DNA of 38,894 bases from NCBI GenBank assembly GCA_019116385.1, contig DXBU01000126.1, positions 1 to 38,894 on the forward strand, read 5' to 3'. The position numbers were made by a program, and so were the translations under genes. This document shows, piece after piece, positions 18,222 through 27,594 of this stretch. The notes beneath the pieces were generated by a model, which saw only the letters and a list, made by a program, of their open reading frames with translations, had not been told where the DNA came from and did not search any database. The stretch is from Candidatus Blautia faecigallinarum (GTDB lineage: Bacteria > Bacillota > Clostridia > Lachnospirales > Lachnospiraceae). Within the stretch, counting starts at the first letter, position 1, and the number at the start of each line of letters is the position of its first letter.

Positions 18222-19327
18222 CAGCGTTACTGGAACTAAAGCAGAAAATAAAGGGTCTGTACGGGCAGTATGAGATCTACATCCTGCCATTCTTAAAATT
18301 TATCACAGCCTTGGTCTATTTTTTGTGGATCAATATGAACATGGGATATATGACCCTTTTAGACAATATCTTTATCGTACTTATCCTGGCTTTGGTCTGC
18401 TCCATCCTCCCGCCCTCGGTGATGGTGTTTCTGGGATTTGTCATGATGGTCGCCCATTGTTATGCCATAGGCATTGAAGTGGCGGCATTTATGCTGGTGC
18501 TGATCTTGTTTCTGGTGATCCTGTTTTTGCGCTTCAGCGGCGGAAAGAATATCGTGCTGGTGTTCTCGCCTCTTTCTCTGGCGCTGAATGTTCCCGCCCT
18601 TCTTCCCATCGGAAGCGGGCTTTTGAGCACTCCCATTTCTGCCTTCCCTGCAGGATGCGGCGTGATCGTCTTTTATTTTGTGCGGTATATCCGCTCCCAG
18701 TTAAATGTCCTTCAGAATCCGGACACAGAGGTCATCTCCAAACTGACCCTCCTTGCAGACGGGCTGATGCAGAACTGGGAAATGTGGATCAATGTGGCCG
18801 CTTTTGTGATCGTGATCCTTTTGGTAAACCTGATCCGCACACGTTCTTTTGACTATGCCTGGAGGATCGCCATTGTGGCAGGAGGCATGGTCTATGCGCT
18901 GGTGATTCTGGCGGGATCTTTCTATTTCGGTGTGCAGATCGATGTAATGATGCTGGCGGTATTTACGGTGGTTTCCGTACTTCTGGGCGTTATACTGGAA
19001 TTTTTCGTATTCGGCGGGGACTACACCCGTACAGAAAGACTGGAATACGAGGACGATGAATACTATTACTATGTAAAAGCTGTGCCCAAGGCATCTGTGG
19101 CTACTTCGGAAAGAAGCATCAAAAAGATCAATGCTTCGCCCCAGAGACCCCAGAAGAAGTCCGAAAATGCTTCTTACGGCAGCCCCCTTTTCCAGAAGGA
19201 AGAAAAGGAGAACCCAAAGAAGCAGAAACAAAACCGGGCAGAAGTGAATACAGCTCCGGCAGAAAGACCGGAATCTGACGATATCGATTTCGAAAAGAAA
19301 CTGGAGGAATCCTTAAAGGACCTGTAA
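18218..19327 (+). CDS. Polytopic membrane protein of unknown function upstream of cdaA
   Basis: This 369-residue protein has about seven or eight hydrophobic helices in residues 20-265 (for example LLDNIFIVLILALVCSIL and VVSVLLGVILEFFVFGG). A cytoplasmic tail of roughly 100 residues follows, which is charged, Lys/Glu-rich and disordered-looking. The tail contains YEDDEYYYYVKAVPK and ends DFEKKLEESLKDL. No transporter or enzyme motif is visible. The start overlaps the previous gene by four bases, and cdaA follows 18 bases after the stop behind AAAGGAGG. The tight packing suggests that it works with cdaA or in the same envelope process. I cannot assign a function. Confidence 0.85.
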   Translation: MTALLELKQKIKGLYGQYEIYILPFLKFITALVYFLWINMNMGYMTLLDNIFIVLILALVCSILPPSVMVFLGFVMMVAHCYAIGIEVAAFMLVLILFLVILFLRFSGGKNIVLVFSPLSLALNVPALLPIGSGLLSTPISAFPAGCGVIVFYFVRYIRSQLNVLQNPDTEVISKLTLLADGLMQNWEMWINVAAFVIVILLVNLIRTRSFDYAWRIAIVAGGMVYALVILAGSFYFGVQIDVMMLAVFTVVSVLLGVILEFFVFGGDYTRTERLEYEDDEYYYYVKAVPKASVATSERSIKKINASPQRPQKKSENASYGSPLFQKEEKENPKKQKQNRAEVNTAPAERPESDDIDFEKKLEESLKDL

Positions 19328-19345
19328 AGAGGAAAGGAGGACACA

Positions 19346-20236
19346 ATGCAGAATATAACGGAGCTAGTCTCCAGATCTATATCGAAAATAAATCTACCGG
19401 ATATAGGCGTGATCGATATTATTGAGATCGCGCTGATATCGTTTTTTATATATCAGTTTATGGTATGGATCAAATTCACGCGTGCCTATACGCTGCTGAA
19501 GGGGATCCTGGTAGTGCTTGTGTTTCTCCTTCTGGCCTATATATTCAAAATGAATACGATCCTGTGGATCGTGTCCAACCTTGCCAGCGCCCTGATCACC
19601 GGCGTGATCGTCATCTTTCAGCCGGAGCTTCGAAAAGTCCTGGAGCAGATCGGCGAAAAGAAGATCATGTCCGCGATCCTTCCCTTCGATACAGGAAAGG
19701 ATGTGCAGGAGCGCTTTACCGACAGGACCGTAAACGAGCTGATCAAGGCCTGCTACGATATGGGGGAGGTAAAAACCGGCGCCCTGATCGTGATCGAACA
19801 GAACATTCTGCTGACGGAATACGAGAGGACAGGCATCAATATTGATGCAGTACTTTCAAGCCAGCTTTTGATCAATATATTTGAACACAATACGCCCCTT
19901 CATGACGGAGCGGTCATCGTAAGAGGGAACCGGGTGGTGGCAGCTACCTGCTATCTCCCTTTATCCGATAATATGGAACTGAGCAAGCAGCTTGGCACCC
20001 GCCACAGGGCAGGGGTGGGGATCAGCGAAGTAAGCGATTCTCTGACCATAATCGTATCCGAAGAGACCGGAAAGGTTTCCGCTGCCCAGGGCGGCCGTCT
20101 GATGCGTGATGTGAGCAGCACGCGCCTGCGGGAGCTTTTGGAGGTAGCACAGAATAAAAAAGTAGTAGAAAACAGCAAACTGCGCCATCTGCTGAAGGGG
20201 AGAGTGAAACATGAAGAAAAGAAAGTTAACCGATAA
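19346..20236 (+). CDS. cdaA: Diadenylate cyclase CdaA
   Basis: CdaA makes cyclic-di-AMP from two ATP at the membrane; this second messenger controls potassium and osmolyte transport and links to wall synthesis. Three transmembrane helices occupy about residues 20-90. The DisA_N catalytic domain follows with its two signature motifs: DGA at 187-189 (PLHDGAVIV) and RHR at 219-221 (GTRHRAGVG). In Bacillus subtilis CdaA these motifs have the same spacing. The length of 296 is slightly longer than usual at the C-terminus. AAAGGAGG precedes the ATG. The last 26 bases overlap cdaR, as expected for coupled partners. Confidence 0.97.
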   Translation: MQNITELVSRSISKINLPDIGVIDIIEIALISFFIYQFMVWIKFTRAYTLLKGILVVLVFLLLAYIFKMNTILWIVSNLASALITGVIVIFQPELRKVLEQIGEKKIMSAILPFDTGKDVQERFTDRTVNELIKACYDMGEVKTGALIVIEQNILLTEYERTGINIDAVLSSQLLINIFEHNTPLHDGAVIVRGNRVVAATCYLPLSDNMELSKQLGTRHRAGVGISEVSDSLTIIVSEETGKVSAAQGGRLMRDVSSTRLRELLEVAQNKKVVENSKLRHLLKGRVKHEEKKVNR

Positions 20237-21536
20237 CATCCCTTTAAAGCTAATGTCTGTCATTGTGGGCATTTTTGTCTGGCTGCTGGTGGTAAATATT
20301 GACAATCCGACTACAAGAAAATCTTTTGTGATCCACGATGTGGAGCTTTTGAACCAGGCATACATTGATTCTATGGGCCTGGTGAGCCTGATGGAAGAGG
20401 ATCAGGACCCCATCCGCGTTTATATCACCGGCACGAGATCTACCGTAAGCGATATCTCCGAGTCGGACATCCACGCGGCGGCAGATCTTCAGCAGGCCAT
20501 CAGTCTGGAGTCTGCCATAGAGAGAAATCCTACCACGACCATGGTGATGGTGCCCATCGCTGTTACCTGCACAGGCATTTCTCCGGAAAATATAGAAGTA
20601 ACCCCAAAGAACCTGAGTGTCCGGCTGCAGAAGAAAGCCACCCAGGAGTTTGTGATCAATGCTACAAGCGAGGGCAAGCCGGGAAGCGGCTACGAGATCG
20701 GCACCGTTACAGCCAATCCGGAAAAAATACGGATCACAGGACCCTCCTCCCTCATCGGCAAGATCAACCAGGTCAACGCTGTGATCGATGTGGACGGGGC
20801 CACAGAGACGGTAATAGACGAGTGCGACCTTACGATCTATGACAAAAACGGAGAACCGCTTACCTCCACCCAGATGAACTACCTTACCTTCGAGCGGCAG
20901 GTAACCGTTACTGCCCGGCTCTGGCGGGTGCAGACCGTATCCATTGACGGGGAATACAGCGGCGTGCCGGCTGATGGATACCGGGTAGAAAGTGTGGAGA
21001 CGATCCCCAGTGAGATCACTGTGGCAGGAGGAGAAGATGCCCTAAAGGAACTGGCTCTTTCAGGAAATACCATATGGATCCCCCAGGAGGCTATTGACAT
21101 TTCCGGAAAGAAGGATAATATGGAAATAAAGATCAATATCTCGGAATATCTGCCGGAGGGCATTGTGCTCACCAGCGGTTCCAGCACCGATGTGTTTGTA
21201 AGGGTCAATATCCTGCCGGAGGGAAGTGTTGAATACGAAATCCTTACCAGCGAGATCCAGGTGGAGAATCTGGCGGAAAATCTCCAGGTAACCTTTGACA
21301 CCGCCGCGATCAATGTGCGGCTGAAGAAGGAAGACGAAAGCATGGAAGATCCCGATGCAGAATCCATCCAGGCATCCATAGATCTTGAAGGCCGGGAGGA
21401 AGGCAGCTATGAGGTTCCGGTGGACATTACCCTTCCGGAAGGCTATGAGCTGGTGGAAGATGTGACGGCGGAGATCAATATTTCAGAGATTTCAGAAGTT
21501 ACCGAGATTACTGAGGAGGAGAACAGCGAAGAATAG
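20211..21536 (+). CDS. cdaR: CdaA regulator CdaR (YbbR-domain protein)
   Basis: CdaR is an extracytoplasmic, membrane-anchored protein that modulates CdaA. An N-terminal helix (about residues 11-28, KLMSVIVGIFVWLLVVNI) is followed by several YbbR repeats of about 80-90 residues. Telltale stretches are NPEKIRITGPSSLIGKI and IPSEITVAGGEDALKEL. The C-terminus is acidic (SEVTEITEEENSEE). The 441-residue length fits a three- to four-repeat protein. The ATG at 20211 lies inside the end of cdaA, with AGGGGAGAG before it. In many Firmicutes glmM follows cdaR; here the next gene is an HPr homologue. Confidence 0.93.
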   Translation: MKKRKLTDNIPLKLMSVIVGIFVWLLVVNIDNPTTRKSFVIHDVELLNQAYIDSMGLVSLMEEDQDPIRVYITGTRSTVSDISESDIHAAADLQQAISLESAIERNPTTTMVMVPIAVTCTGISPENIEVTPKNLSVRLQKKATQEFVINATSEGKPGSGYEIGTVTANPEKIRITGPSSLIGKINQVNAVIDVDGATETVIDECDLTIYDKNGEPLTSTQMNYLTFERQVTVTARLWRVQTVSIDGEYSGVPADGYRVESVETIPSEITVAGGEDALKELALSGNTIWIPQEAIDISGKKDNMEIKINISEYLPEGIVLTSGSSTDVFVRVNILPEGSVEYEILTSEIQVENLAENLQVTFDTAAINVRLKKEDESMEDPDAESIQASIDLEGREEGSYEVPVDITLPEGYELVEDVTAEINISEISEVTEITEEENSEE

Positions 21537-21548
21537 GGGAGAAAGCAT

Positions 21549-21812
21549 ATGATCAAACAGAAAGTTACGATAACAAATCCCACAGGCCTTCATTTGCGCC
21601 CGGCCGGAATTTTGTGTCAGGAGGCGATGAAATACAAATCCCTGATCAACTTTTCTTTTAACGGATGCACATCCAATGCCAAAAGTGTACTGAGTGTTTT
21701 GGGCGCATGCGTAAAAAGCGGGGATGAGATCGAACTGATCTGCGAAGGAGCCGATGAAGAAGAAGCGATGGCCAGTCTCGTAAATGCGATCGAGAGCGGC
21801 CTTGGCGAATAG
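21549..21812 (+). CDS. ptsH: HPr phosphocarrier protein
   Basis: HPr carries phosphate from enzyme I to sugar-specific enzymes II of the phosphotransferase system. In Firmicutes it also signals carbon status when phosphorylated on Ser46. The 87-residue protein keeps both sites: His15 in GLHLRPAG (residues 13-20) and Ser46 in SNAKSVLSVLG (42-52). It therefore looks like a true HPr rather than Crh, which lacks His15. The region after Ser46 (ACVKSGDEIEL) deviates somewhat from classical HPr. GGGGAGAAAG precedes the ATG. The gene follows cdaR by 12 bases in the same orientation, without ptsI. Confidence 0.9.
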   Translation: MIKQKVTITNPTGLHLRPAGILCQEAMKYKSLINFSFNGCTSNAKSVLSVLGACVKSGDEIELICEGADEEEAMASLVNAIESGLGE

Positions 21813-21850
21813 AAGCAGTATGTTAGGAATGAATTAAGGAGGAATTAGTT

Positions 21851-24361
21851 TTGAAAAGGAAATTGGCGGCAGTTTTGCTGAGTACCGCACTGTGTGTGTC
21901 CATGACCGCCCAGGCAGGAGCGGCAGCCTTTGATGACGGGGAGGCTTCTGTGCCTGCAGTTCTGGATGTATCCGCAGATCCATTTACAAGCGGGGATACT
22001 TCCATAGAAGAAACGGAAACAGAAGAACCGGAGATCACACCGGGAGCAGAAGTTTCAGATCCTTCCCAGGAATTGGAAACGCCATCAGCGGAACCTGGTG
22101 TGACACCAAGTGTGACACCGATACCGGATGACACGTCCGAAGAACCGGAAGATCCGGATATCGAAGTATTTGACCCGGACGCCGGGATACCGGACGCAAC
22201 GCCCACACCCACGCCGGAACCTTCCGTAACGCCGGCAGAAGATCCGGAAGAACCGGACATTTTCACCAGCGGAGATACCCTTTTGGCATTGTCCCAAGTG
22301 GTGACAGAAGTGGACCGGGACGACTGGGAATTGGCAGATCCCGCCAATAACCGCTACAAACTTCAAAAAGACGATGGAACTTACTATACCAGCACCGATG
22401 GTATCGTATATATTAAAACCGTAACAGACAAATCGGCTCCGGCCACGGATACCCAGGCCCACAGCGGCCAGGCCGGATATTATCTCTTTGATGCAGAGGG
22501 CTATATGCTCACCGGCCAGCAGACGGTTGCCCCCGGGACACCAGGCTGCGACATCACAGAAGAAGAGGAATTTTTCTTCATGGATGCAGCTCACGCTATT
22601 CCCCTAGATGAAGCGGCCGGGGCAGAAGAAACCAGCTTTTCCCCTGTGACTACCAATATGGGCCAGGCCCAGCTGAAATACTGGCTGTGGACGGGAACTT
22701 CTTTCCGTTACTATGATTCTACCGGAAGATTTTTGTCTGTGGAAGAACTGAAAGTCATCCGTGAGGCATCCGGCAATTATACCGGCTACTATACCATCAA
22801 CGGTGAAAACTACTGTCTGGATGAAAACGGTACCCCAAGGACCGGAGATGTGGAGATCAAGGACGGCGTTAAGCCGGGCACCTACTATTTCCAGGAAACT
22901 CCCGGAGAAAACGGTATCGCAGGAGCGATGCTGAAGAACCAGTGGCACAGCAGGACCACCAGCAAAGGGGAACAGTGGAGATATTTCAAAGGTGACGGAC
23001 GCCTTTACGAAAGAGGGATCGTTGCCACCCGCCTGGATCCGGAGACCATGGGAGACAGCAAGTACCTTCTGGGCGCAGCGGGATATATCCAGAAAAACAA
23101 GATGCTGAAGGCAGCAAACGGCTACTACTACGCATCCGATGAAAACGGCCGCGTCCTTATCAACGAAATGGCCACCTTTGGCAATGCCAGATATTATTTC
23201 AGCAGCGACGGACGCCGGGTGAAATGGAAGAACTGCTGGCACCGCTGTCCGGGAGCGGACAACCGCTTCTACTACTTTGGCAGCACTGCCGGAAGAATCG
23301 TGGAAAAGAGAGGCTGGCAGAAGGTTGTCAACACCTCCGGAAAAATGTACGGATGGTTTTACTTCCCAGATGATGGAAACCATTATGTGAGCAGATGGAT
23401 GGACGGCATCTATTACTTTAAAGAAACCGGCCAGCTGGCCAGCGGCGTGACAGAAGTAAACGGAAAAACTTATTTCTTTAAGGTATCCAACGCCAACACC
23501 CGCAACGGAGACATGTTCAAAAATACCATGATCTCCTATCGGAATAAATGGTACTACGCAGGACCCAAGGGGATCCTTGCCCAGAACCGGTGGGTAAAAT
23601 ATAATGGAGGATATTACTATTTCCAGGATGACTTTACCCTTCTCACCAACGAGTTCATACAGCGGGGAGATACATACGGCTATGTAGACAGCAGCGGTAA
23701 GTTCTGTACCGGATGGGTGGTAGTGAACAACGCGAAAAACCAGGTAAGATATCTCAATCCCAATGGAAAAGGATTTTTGAAGAATACCTCCAAGGTGATC
23801 GATGGCCTGCGCTACTATTTTGACAGCAACGGCTACCGGAAAAACGACCTTACTTCCAGCATCAAAGGGCCATATTATGTGGAGGTTGACCGAGTAAACG
23901 GCGTAATGACCATTTTTGACAGCGGAAGGACCACTCCGGTGAAATCCATCCGTGTGTCTGTAGGACTTGCCGGCACCCCGACGCCAACAGGTACCTATAC
24001 ACTGAGAAGCAACTTAAGATGGCAGCCCCTTATGGGCCCCTCCTGGGGACAGTACGGAACACATGTGCAGTACGCCGGCCAGGGCGGTATCTTTGTACAC
24101 TCCGTGTCCGGAAGCTCACCCAACAGCTACAGCCTTCCGGCAGCAGAGTACAATAAGCTTGGAAATCCTGCCTCTCATGGCTGCATCCGCTGCTGTGTGG
24201 CAGATGCCAAGTGGGTATACGAGAACTGCAACGGCGCCGCCATTAAGATTTTTGACGGCACTTACAAAGCAGACGAAGTATTTAAAGGACCTCTGGGAAG
24301 AAGAGCTCTGGTTCCTCTTTATGGAAGCAAGAACTTTGACCCCACAGACCCGTTAGTATAA
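21851..24361 (+). CDS. Secreted L,D-transpeptidase with wall-binding repeats
   Basis: YkuD-type L,D-transpeptidases make 3-3 peptidoglycan cross-links or attach ligands. A signal peptide covers about residues 1-24 (ending AQAGA). A Thr/Pro/Glu/Asp-rich region with TPTPTPEPSVTPAEDPEE follows to about 135. Many choline-binding-like repeats rich in Tyr, Gly and Trp (YYF/G-type units) run to about 680, and the catalytic domain lies from about 685. The active-site sequence is HGCIRCC with C778 as nucleophile, and upstream LAGTPTPTGTY and GIFVHSVSG are typical of the fold. The start is TTG at 21851 with AAGGAGG 8 bases ahead. It opens a run of three wall enzymes with the same repeat type. Confidence 0.92.
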   Translation: MKRKLAAVLLSTALCVSMTAQAGAAAFDDGEASVPAVLDVSADPFTSGDTSIEETETEEPEITPGAEVSDPSQELETPSAEPGVTPSVTPIPDDTSEEPEDPDIEVFDPDAGIPDATPTPTPEPSVTPAEDPEEPDIFTSGDTLLALSQVVTEVDRDDWELADPANNRYKLQKDDGTYYTSTDGIVYIKTVTDKSAPATDTQAHSGQAGYYLFDAEGYMLTGQQTVAPGTPGCDITEEEEFFFMDAAHAIPLDEAAGAEETSFSPVTTNMGQAQLKYWLWTGTSFRYYDSTGRFLSVEELKVIREASGNYTGYYTINGENYCLDENGTPRTGDVEIKDGVKPGTYYFQETPGENGIAGAMLKNQWHSRTTSKGEQWRYFKGDGRLYERGIVATRLDPETMGDSKYLLGAAGYIQKNKMLKAANGYYYASDENGRVLINEMATFGNARYYFSSDGRRVKWKNCWHRCPGADNRFYYFGSTAGRIVEKRGWQKVVNTSGKMYGWFYFPDDGNHYVSRWMDGIYYFKETGQLASGVTEVNGKTYFFKVSNANTRNGDMFKNTMISYRNKWYYAGPKGILAQNRWVKYNGGYYYFQDDFTLLTNEFIQRGDTYGYVDSSGKFCTGWVVVNNAKNQVRYLNPNGKGFLKNTSKVIDGLRYYFDSNGYRKNDLTSSIKGPYYVEVDRVNGVMTIFDSGRTTPVKSIRVSVGLAGTPTPTGTYTLRSNLRWQPLMGPSWGQYGTHVQYAGQGGIFVHSVSGSSPNSYSLPAAEYNKLGNPASHGCIRCCVADAKWVYENCNGAAIKIFDGTYKADEVFKGPLGRRALVPLYGSKNFDPTDPLV

Positions 24362-24375
24362 AAAGACTGCAGCCA

Positions 24376-24404
24376 GCGGCTCTTTCCCTTTCGGAAAGGG
24401 CCGC
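24376..24404 (+). other. Strong stem-loop between L,D-transpeptidase and lysozyme genes
   Basis: GCGGCTCTTTCC (24376-24387) pairs with GGAAAGGGCCGC (24393-24404), 12 base pairs with one G-T wobble and a 5-base loop. No T-tract follows, so it is not a standard terminator. It may stabilise the transcript end or attenuate read-through to the downstream gene. Confidence 0.6.
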
Positions 24405-24440
24405 GTGCAACATTTAAAAAAGAATATGAGGGATCAACAC

Positions 24441-26015
24441 ATGAAAATGAAAAAGTGGATAGGAAGGGGTATGTTCCTGGCGGCCTTATGTCTTTGCTTA
24501 AGCGCAGGAACGGTTTTTGCCGCTGCTTCACGAGAGTATCACCGCTGGGATACCCTGGATCCGGACGAACTGGCAGCCAAACAAAGCGGCCAGCTGCTTT
24601 TTGGAAGCACAGAAAAAGCCAATCCCCGGGCCTGGCAGAAGATCAACGGCGTATGCTACAACGGAAGCGGAGAGGTGATCGAAGGGGCGATCACCAGAGG
24701 GATCGATGTTTCCGAGTGGCAGGGAACCATAAACTGGAAAAAGCTGAAGAATTCCGTGGATTTTGCCATGGTGCGCATCTCCCATAGTGTCAGCCACATG
24801 GACAAAACCTATGACTATAACATGCAGCAGGCGGAACTGGCAGGAGTGCCGGTAGGAACCTATGTGTACAGCACAGCCACCACACCTGCCATGGCTCTTA
24901 AAGAAGCCAAGCTTGCCATCCGGAAAATGGACGGCTACAAGGTATCCTACCCAGTAGCCATCGACCTGGAAGACGCATCGATGCAGGCCCTGACTCCCAA
25001 GCAGGTGGCAAAGGTAGCAGCGGTATTCTGCAATGAAATCAAAAAGGCAGGATATTATCCTATCGTATACTGCAATACCAACTGGTACGACTACGAAGTG
25101 GACTGGAATTTCCTTCCGGGGATCGATGTGTGGATCGCCAGATACGGCGACACCATACCGGCTCCAGACAAATCTTCCTATAGCTATACCATCTGGCAGG
25201 CCACAGACGGTTACGGCGGAGGGACCATGATCACCACAGCCGGCCTCATCGATGGAATACCCAGCGGCACTACGGTAGATATTGATTTTGGATTTGTAGA
25301 TTATACCAAGATCGTTACTCCCCGGTGGAACGCCGTTTCCACCTACGAGCCTTCGGCAAAGCCGGATACAGAGTGGGAAGACGGCAGCATAAACACCGGA
25401 AAGAACGGTTGGGAAACCGTAGACGGGATCACCTATTATTATAAAAATGATGAAAAGGTAAAGGGCTGGCAGAAAATAAACGGAAAATATTACTATTTTA
25501 CCAGCGGAGCGGGAGCTTTGATGAAAGATACCCTTCTCACCTCCAGCAAAAATAACATTTGCTTTGTAGACGAAGAAGGCGCCCGGGTGACCAATACCTG
25601 GGTGAGCTGGGAAGGCAAACGCTACTACATGGCCGCAAACGGCTATGCCCTGAAAGGTTCCCAAAAGATCGGATCCAAATATTATTTCTTCGATGAGACC
25701 CATGCTTATATGTACAAGAGCAAAAAGGTCATCGCCAAGGACGGAAATATTTATTATGCAGGCAGCAACGGCTGGTGCTGCGATTTTGGCTTTAAGACCA
25801 TCAAAGAAAACGGAAAGAAGAATACCTATTATTTTGGAAAAAATGCCCGGGCCTACAAAGGCTGGCATACCATCAATGGAAAAAAATATTACTTTTATAA
25901 AGGCAGCACCCAGGGATCGGCGATCATGGCCCAGAACATAACCCTTACCAGCAGCTCCGGTGTTGTGTCTGTATTTAACAAAAAGGGAGTCTGCATAAAG
26001 CAATACCAGTTATAA
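24441..26015 (+). CDS. Secreted GH25 lysozyme (muramidase) with wall-binding repeats
   Basis: GH25 enzymes cut the N-acetylmuramic acid/N-acetylglucosamine bond of peptidoglycan. A signal peptide (MKMKKW then a hydrophobic stretch ending VFAAA) covers about residues 1-29. The catalytic domain starts at GIDVSEWQGTINW near 88, with the acidic cluster AIDLED near 175 and IWQATDGYGGG near 253. From about 330 to the end there are wall-binding repeats such as GWQKINGKYYYFTSG. The ATG at 24441 is favoured by GAGGG at 24428-24432; an in-frame GTG at 24405 overlaps the stem-loop and lacks a site. The 524-residue product lies between the transpeptidase and amidase genes. Confidence 0.93.
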   Translation: MKMKKWIGRGMFLAALCLCLSAGTVFAAASREYHRWDTLDPDELAAKQSGQLLFGSTEKANPRAWQKINGVCYNGSGEVIEGAITRGIDVSEWQGTINWKKLKNSVDFAMVRISHSVSHMDKTYDYNMQQAELAGVPVGTYVYSTATTPAMALKEAKLAIRKMDGYKVSYPVAIDLEDASMQALTPKQVAKVAAVFCNEIKKAGYYPIVYCNTNWYDYEVDWNFLPGIDVWIARYGDTIPAPDKSSYSYTIWQATDGYGGGTMITTAGLIDGIPSGTTVDIDFGFVDYTKIVTPRWNAVSTYEPSAKPDTEWEDGSINTGKNGWETVDGITYYYKNDEKVKGWQKINGKYYYFTSGAGALMKDTLLTSSKNNICFVDEEGARVTNTWVSWEGKRYYMAANGYALKGSQKIGSKYYFFDETHAYMYKSKKVIAKDGNIYYAGSNGWCCDFGFKTIKENGKKNTYYFGKNARAYKGWHTINGKKYYFYKGSTQGSAIMAQNITLTSSSGVVSVFNKKGVCIKQYQL

Positions 26016-26030
26016 TAAAAGGAGAAACTC

Positions 26031-27527
26031 GTGAAAAAGAAAAAGTGGCCCTGTCTTTTGGCAGCTGTTCTGATCCTGGCAGGATCTGCAGGCGGCTTTT
26101 CGGTCTTTGGTGACCGGGAAGTACGTGCAGTGAAAAAGCATGTGGTGGTCCTGGATCCGGGACATGGAGGCGGCGAGACCGGAGCATGGGCATGGCATAA
26201 TGGAGTACTGTACAAAGAAGAAGAGATCAACTGGAAAATATCCAACTATACCATGCAGGAACTGGCCAGGGAGGGAGACATCGAGGTGCATCTCACCCGA
26301 AGCTACCAGGAACAGCTGGGCCTTCGGGCCAGAGTGCAGCGGGCAAAGGATTATGGGGCAGATCTTTTGGTAAGCCAGCATGTGAATTCCGTGGAAAGCC
26401 CCACTCCCAGGGGAGCCTCTGTGATGATCTCCAAAGGCACTTACCGTCCGTATCTGGCCCAGAAAGAAAAGCTTTTTGGAAGCTATGTAATGGAAGAACT
26501 GGGAAAGCTGGGGATCTACCAGCGCTTTCCGGAAACCGGGGGCATGGAATACCGGATGACGGAAAACGACAGCCGCTATCCCAACGGCGCCCTGCGGGAT
26601 TACTACGGGATCGTGGCCTCCAGCGTGGAGATGGATCTTCCGGGCGTGATCATTGAGCATGCTTTTATCAGCAATGCCTCCGATGTGAAAAACTATTTAA
26701 GTTCCGATGCAAAGCTTAGAAGACTGGCTCAGGCGGACGCCAGGGCGATCATACGCTACTGTGACCAGCTTCCTGACGAGGAACCGGACAGCAGCCCGGA
26801 GGAAACAAAGAAAAACGGCTGGTATAAAGAAAACGGAGACTATTACTATTACGAAAACGATAAAAAGGTCAAAAACAAGCTTCTGTTTCTGAAACCAGGG
26901 ATCTATCTGGTGGGAAAGGACGGAAAGCGCCAGTACGGCTGGCAGGAATTTGAAGGAAAACAATATTTCTTCAAAGAAGACGGCATCGCCCACTGCAACT
27001 GGATGAACGACAACGGCACCTGGTACTATTTTGACATCACCTATGGATTCATGTATAAGGATATCGCCATGGTATCCCAGTCCGGGGACGTATATCTGTT
27101 TGGAAAAGACGGAAAGCGCCTGCGGGGCTGGTGCGAACTGAAAGGCAAGGAGTATTTTGTAGGGTCCAAGGGCTATGCCCTCAGGGGAATGCAGAAGGTC
27201 AATGGAAAATACTATTATTTCCATCCTACAAAGGCTTACCTTTATAAAAACAAGAAGATCACCATGAAAAACGGGGACATCTACTATGTAGACCAGAAGG
27301 GCGTCCGTTACAACAAGGGTTTTAAAACCCTGAAAACAAAGGGGAAATCCTCTACCTACTTTTTCCAGCTGAATGGGAAGGCCCGGAAAGGGTGGATGAA
27401 GCTGAATCTGAAATGGTATTACTTCCACCCGGATACAGGGGCAATGTACAAAAATACAAAGCTAAAGACTTCCAATGGAAAAATATACAAATTTAACTCC
27501 CAGGGAGTCTGCACCAACCGCCGGTGA
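26031..27527 (+). CDS. Secreted N-acetylmuramoyl-L-alanine amidase with wall-binding repeats
   Basis: Amidase_3 enzymes are zinc hydrolases that release the peptide stem from muramic acid. A signal peptide covers about residues 1-28. The catalytic domain begins at HVVVLDPGHGG (about 38-48, first zinc His). It continues with KEEEINWKI (Glu ligand) and LLVSQHVNS (second His), and GVIIEHAFISN carries the catalytic Glu near 208. From about 260 to 498 there are tandem repeats of the kind GWMKLNLKWYYFHPDTGAMY. The start is GTG at 26031 with AAAGGAG 6 bases upstream, only 15 bases after the lysozyme stop, so the two genes are probably co-transcribed. A strong terminator follows. Confidence 0.94.
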   Translation: MKKKKWPCLLAAVLILAGSAGGFSVFGDREVRAVKKHVVVLDPGHGGGETGAWAWHNGVLYKEEEINWKISNYTMQELAREGDIEVHLTRSYQEQLGLRARVQRAKDYGADLLVSQHVNSVESPTPRGASVMISKGTYRPYLAQKEKLFGSYVMEELGKLGIYQRFPETGGMEYRMTENDSRYPNGALRDYYGIVASSVEMDLPGVIIEHAFISNASDVKNYLSSDAKLRRLAQADARAIIRYCDQLPDEEPDSSPEETKKNGWYKENGDYYYYENDKKVKNKLLFLKPGIYLVGKDGKRQYGWQEFEGKQYFFKEDGIAHCNWMNDNGTWYYFDITYGFMYKDIAMVSQSGDVYLFGKDGKRLRGWCELKGKEYFVGSKGYALRGMQKVNGKYYYFHPTKAYLYKNKKITMKNGDIYYVDQKGVRYNKGFKTLKTKGKSSTYFFQLNGKARKGWMKLNLKWYYFHPDTGAMYKNTKLKTSNGKIYKFNSQGVCTNRR

Positions 27528-27536
27528 TCAGAAAAT

Positions 27537-27580
27537 AAAATTGCCGCAGATAAGAACAGATCTTATCTGCGGCAATTTTT
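27537..27580. terminator. Strong bidirectional terminator between amidase and lacI-type genes
   Basis: A perfect 19-bp stem (arms 27537-27555 and 27561-27579, core TTGCCGCAGATAAGA) with a 5-base loop is flanked by A-run and T-run. It serves the amidase gene from the left and the convergent regulator from the right. Confidence 0.9.
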
Positions 27581-27594
27581 ATGAAGAAAGAAAA

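Noticed and set aside
24528..26003. 491-codon frame antisense to the GH25 lysozyme gene
   Set aside because: It mirrors the repetitive coding sequence; the sense strand carries signal peptide, catalytic motifs and a ribosome binding site.
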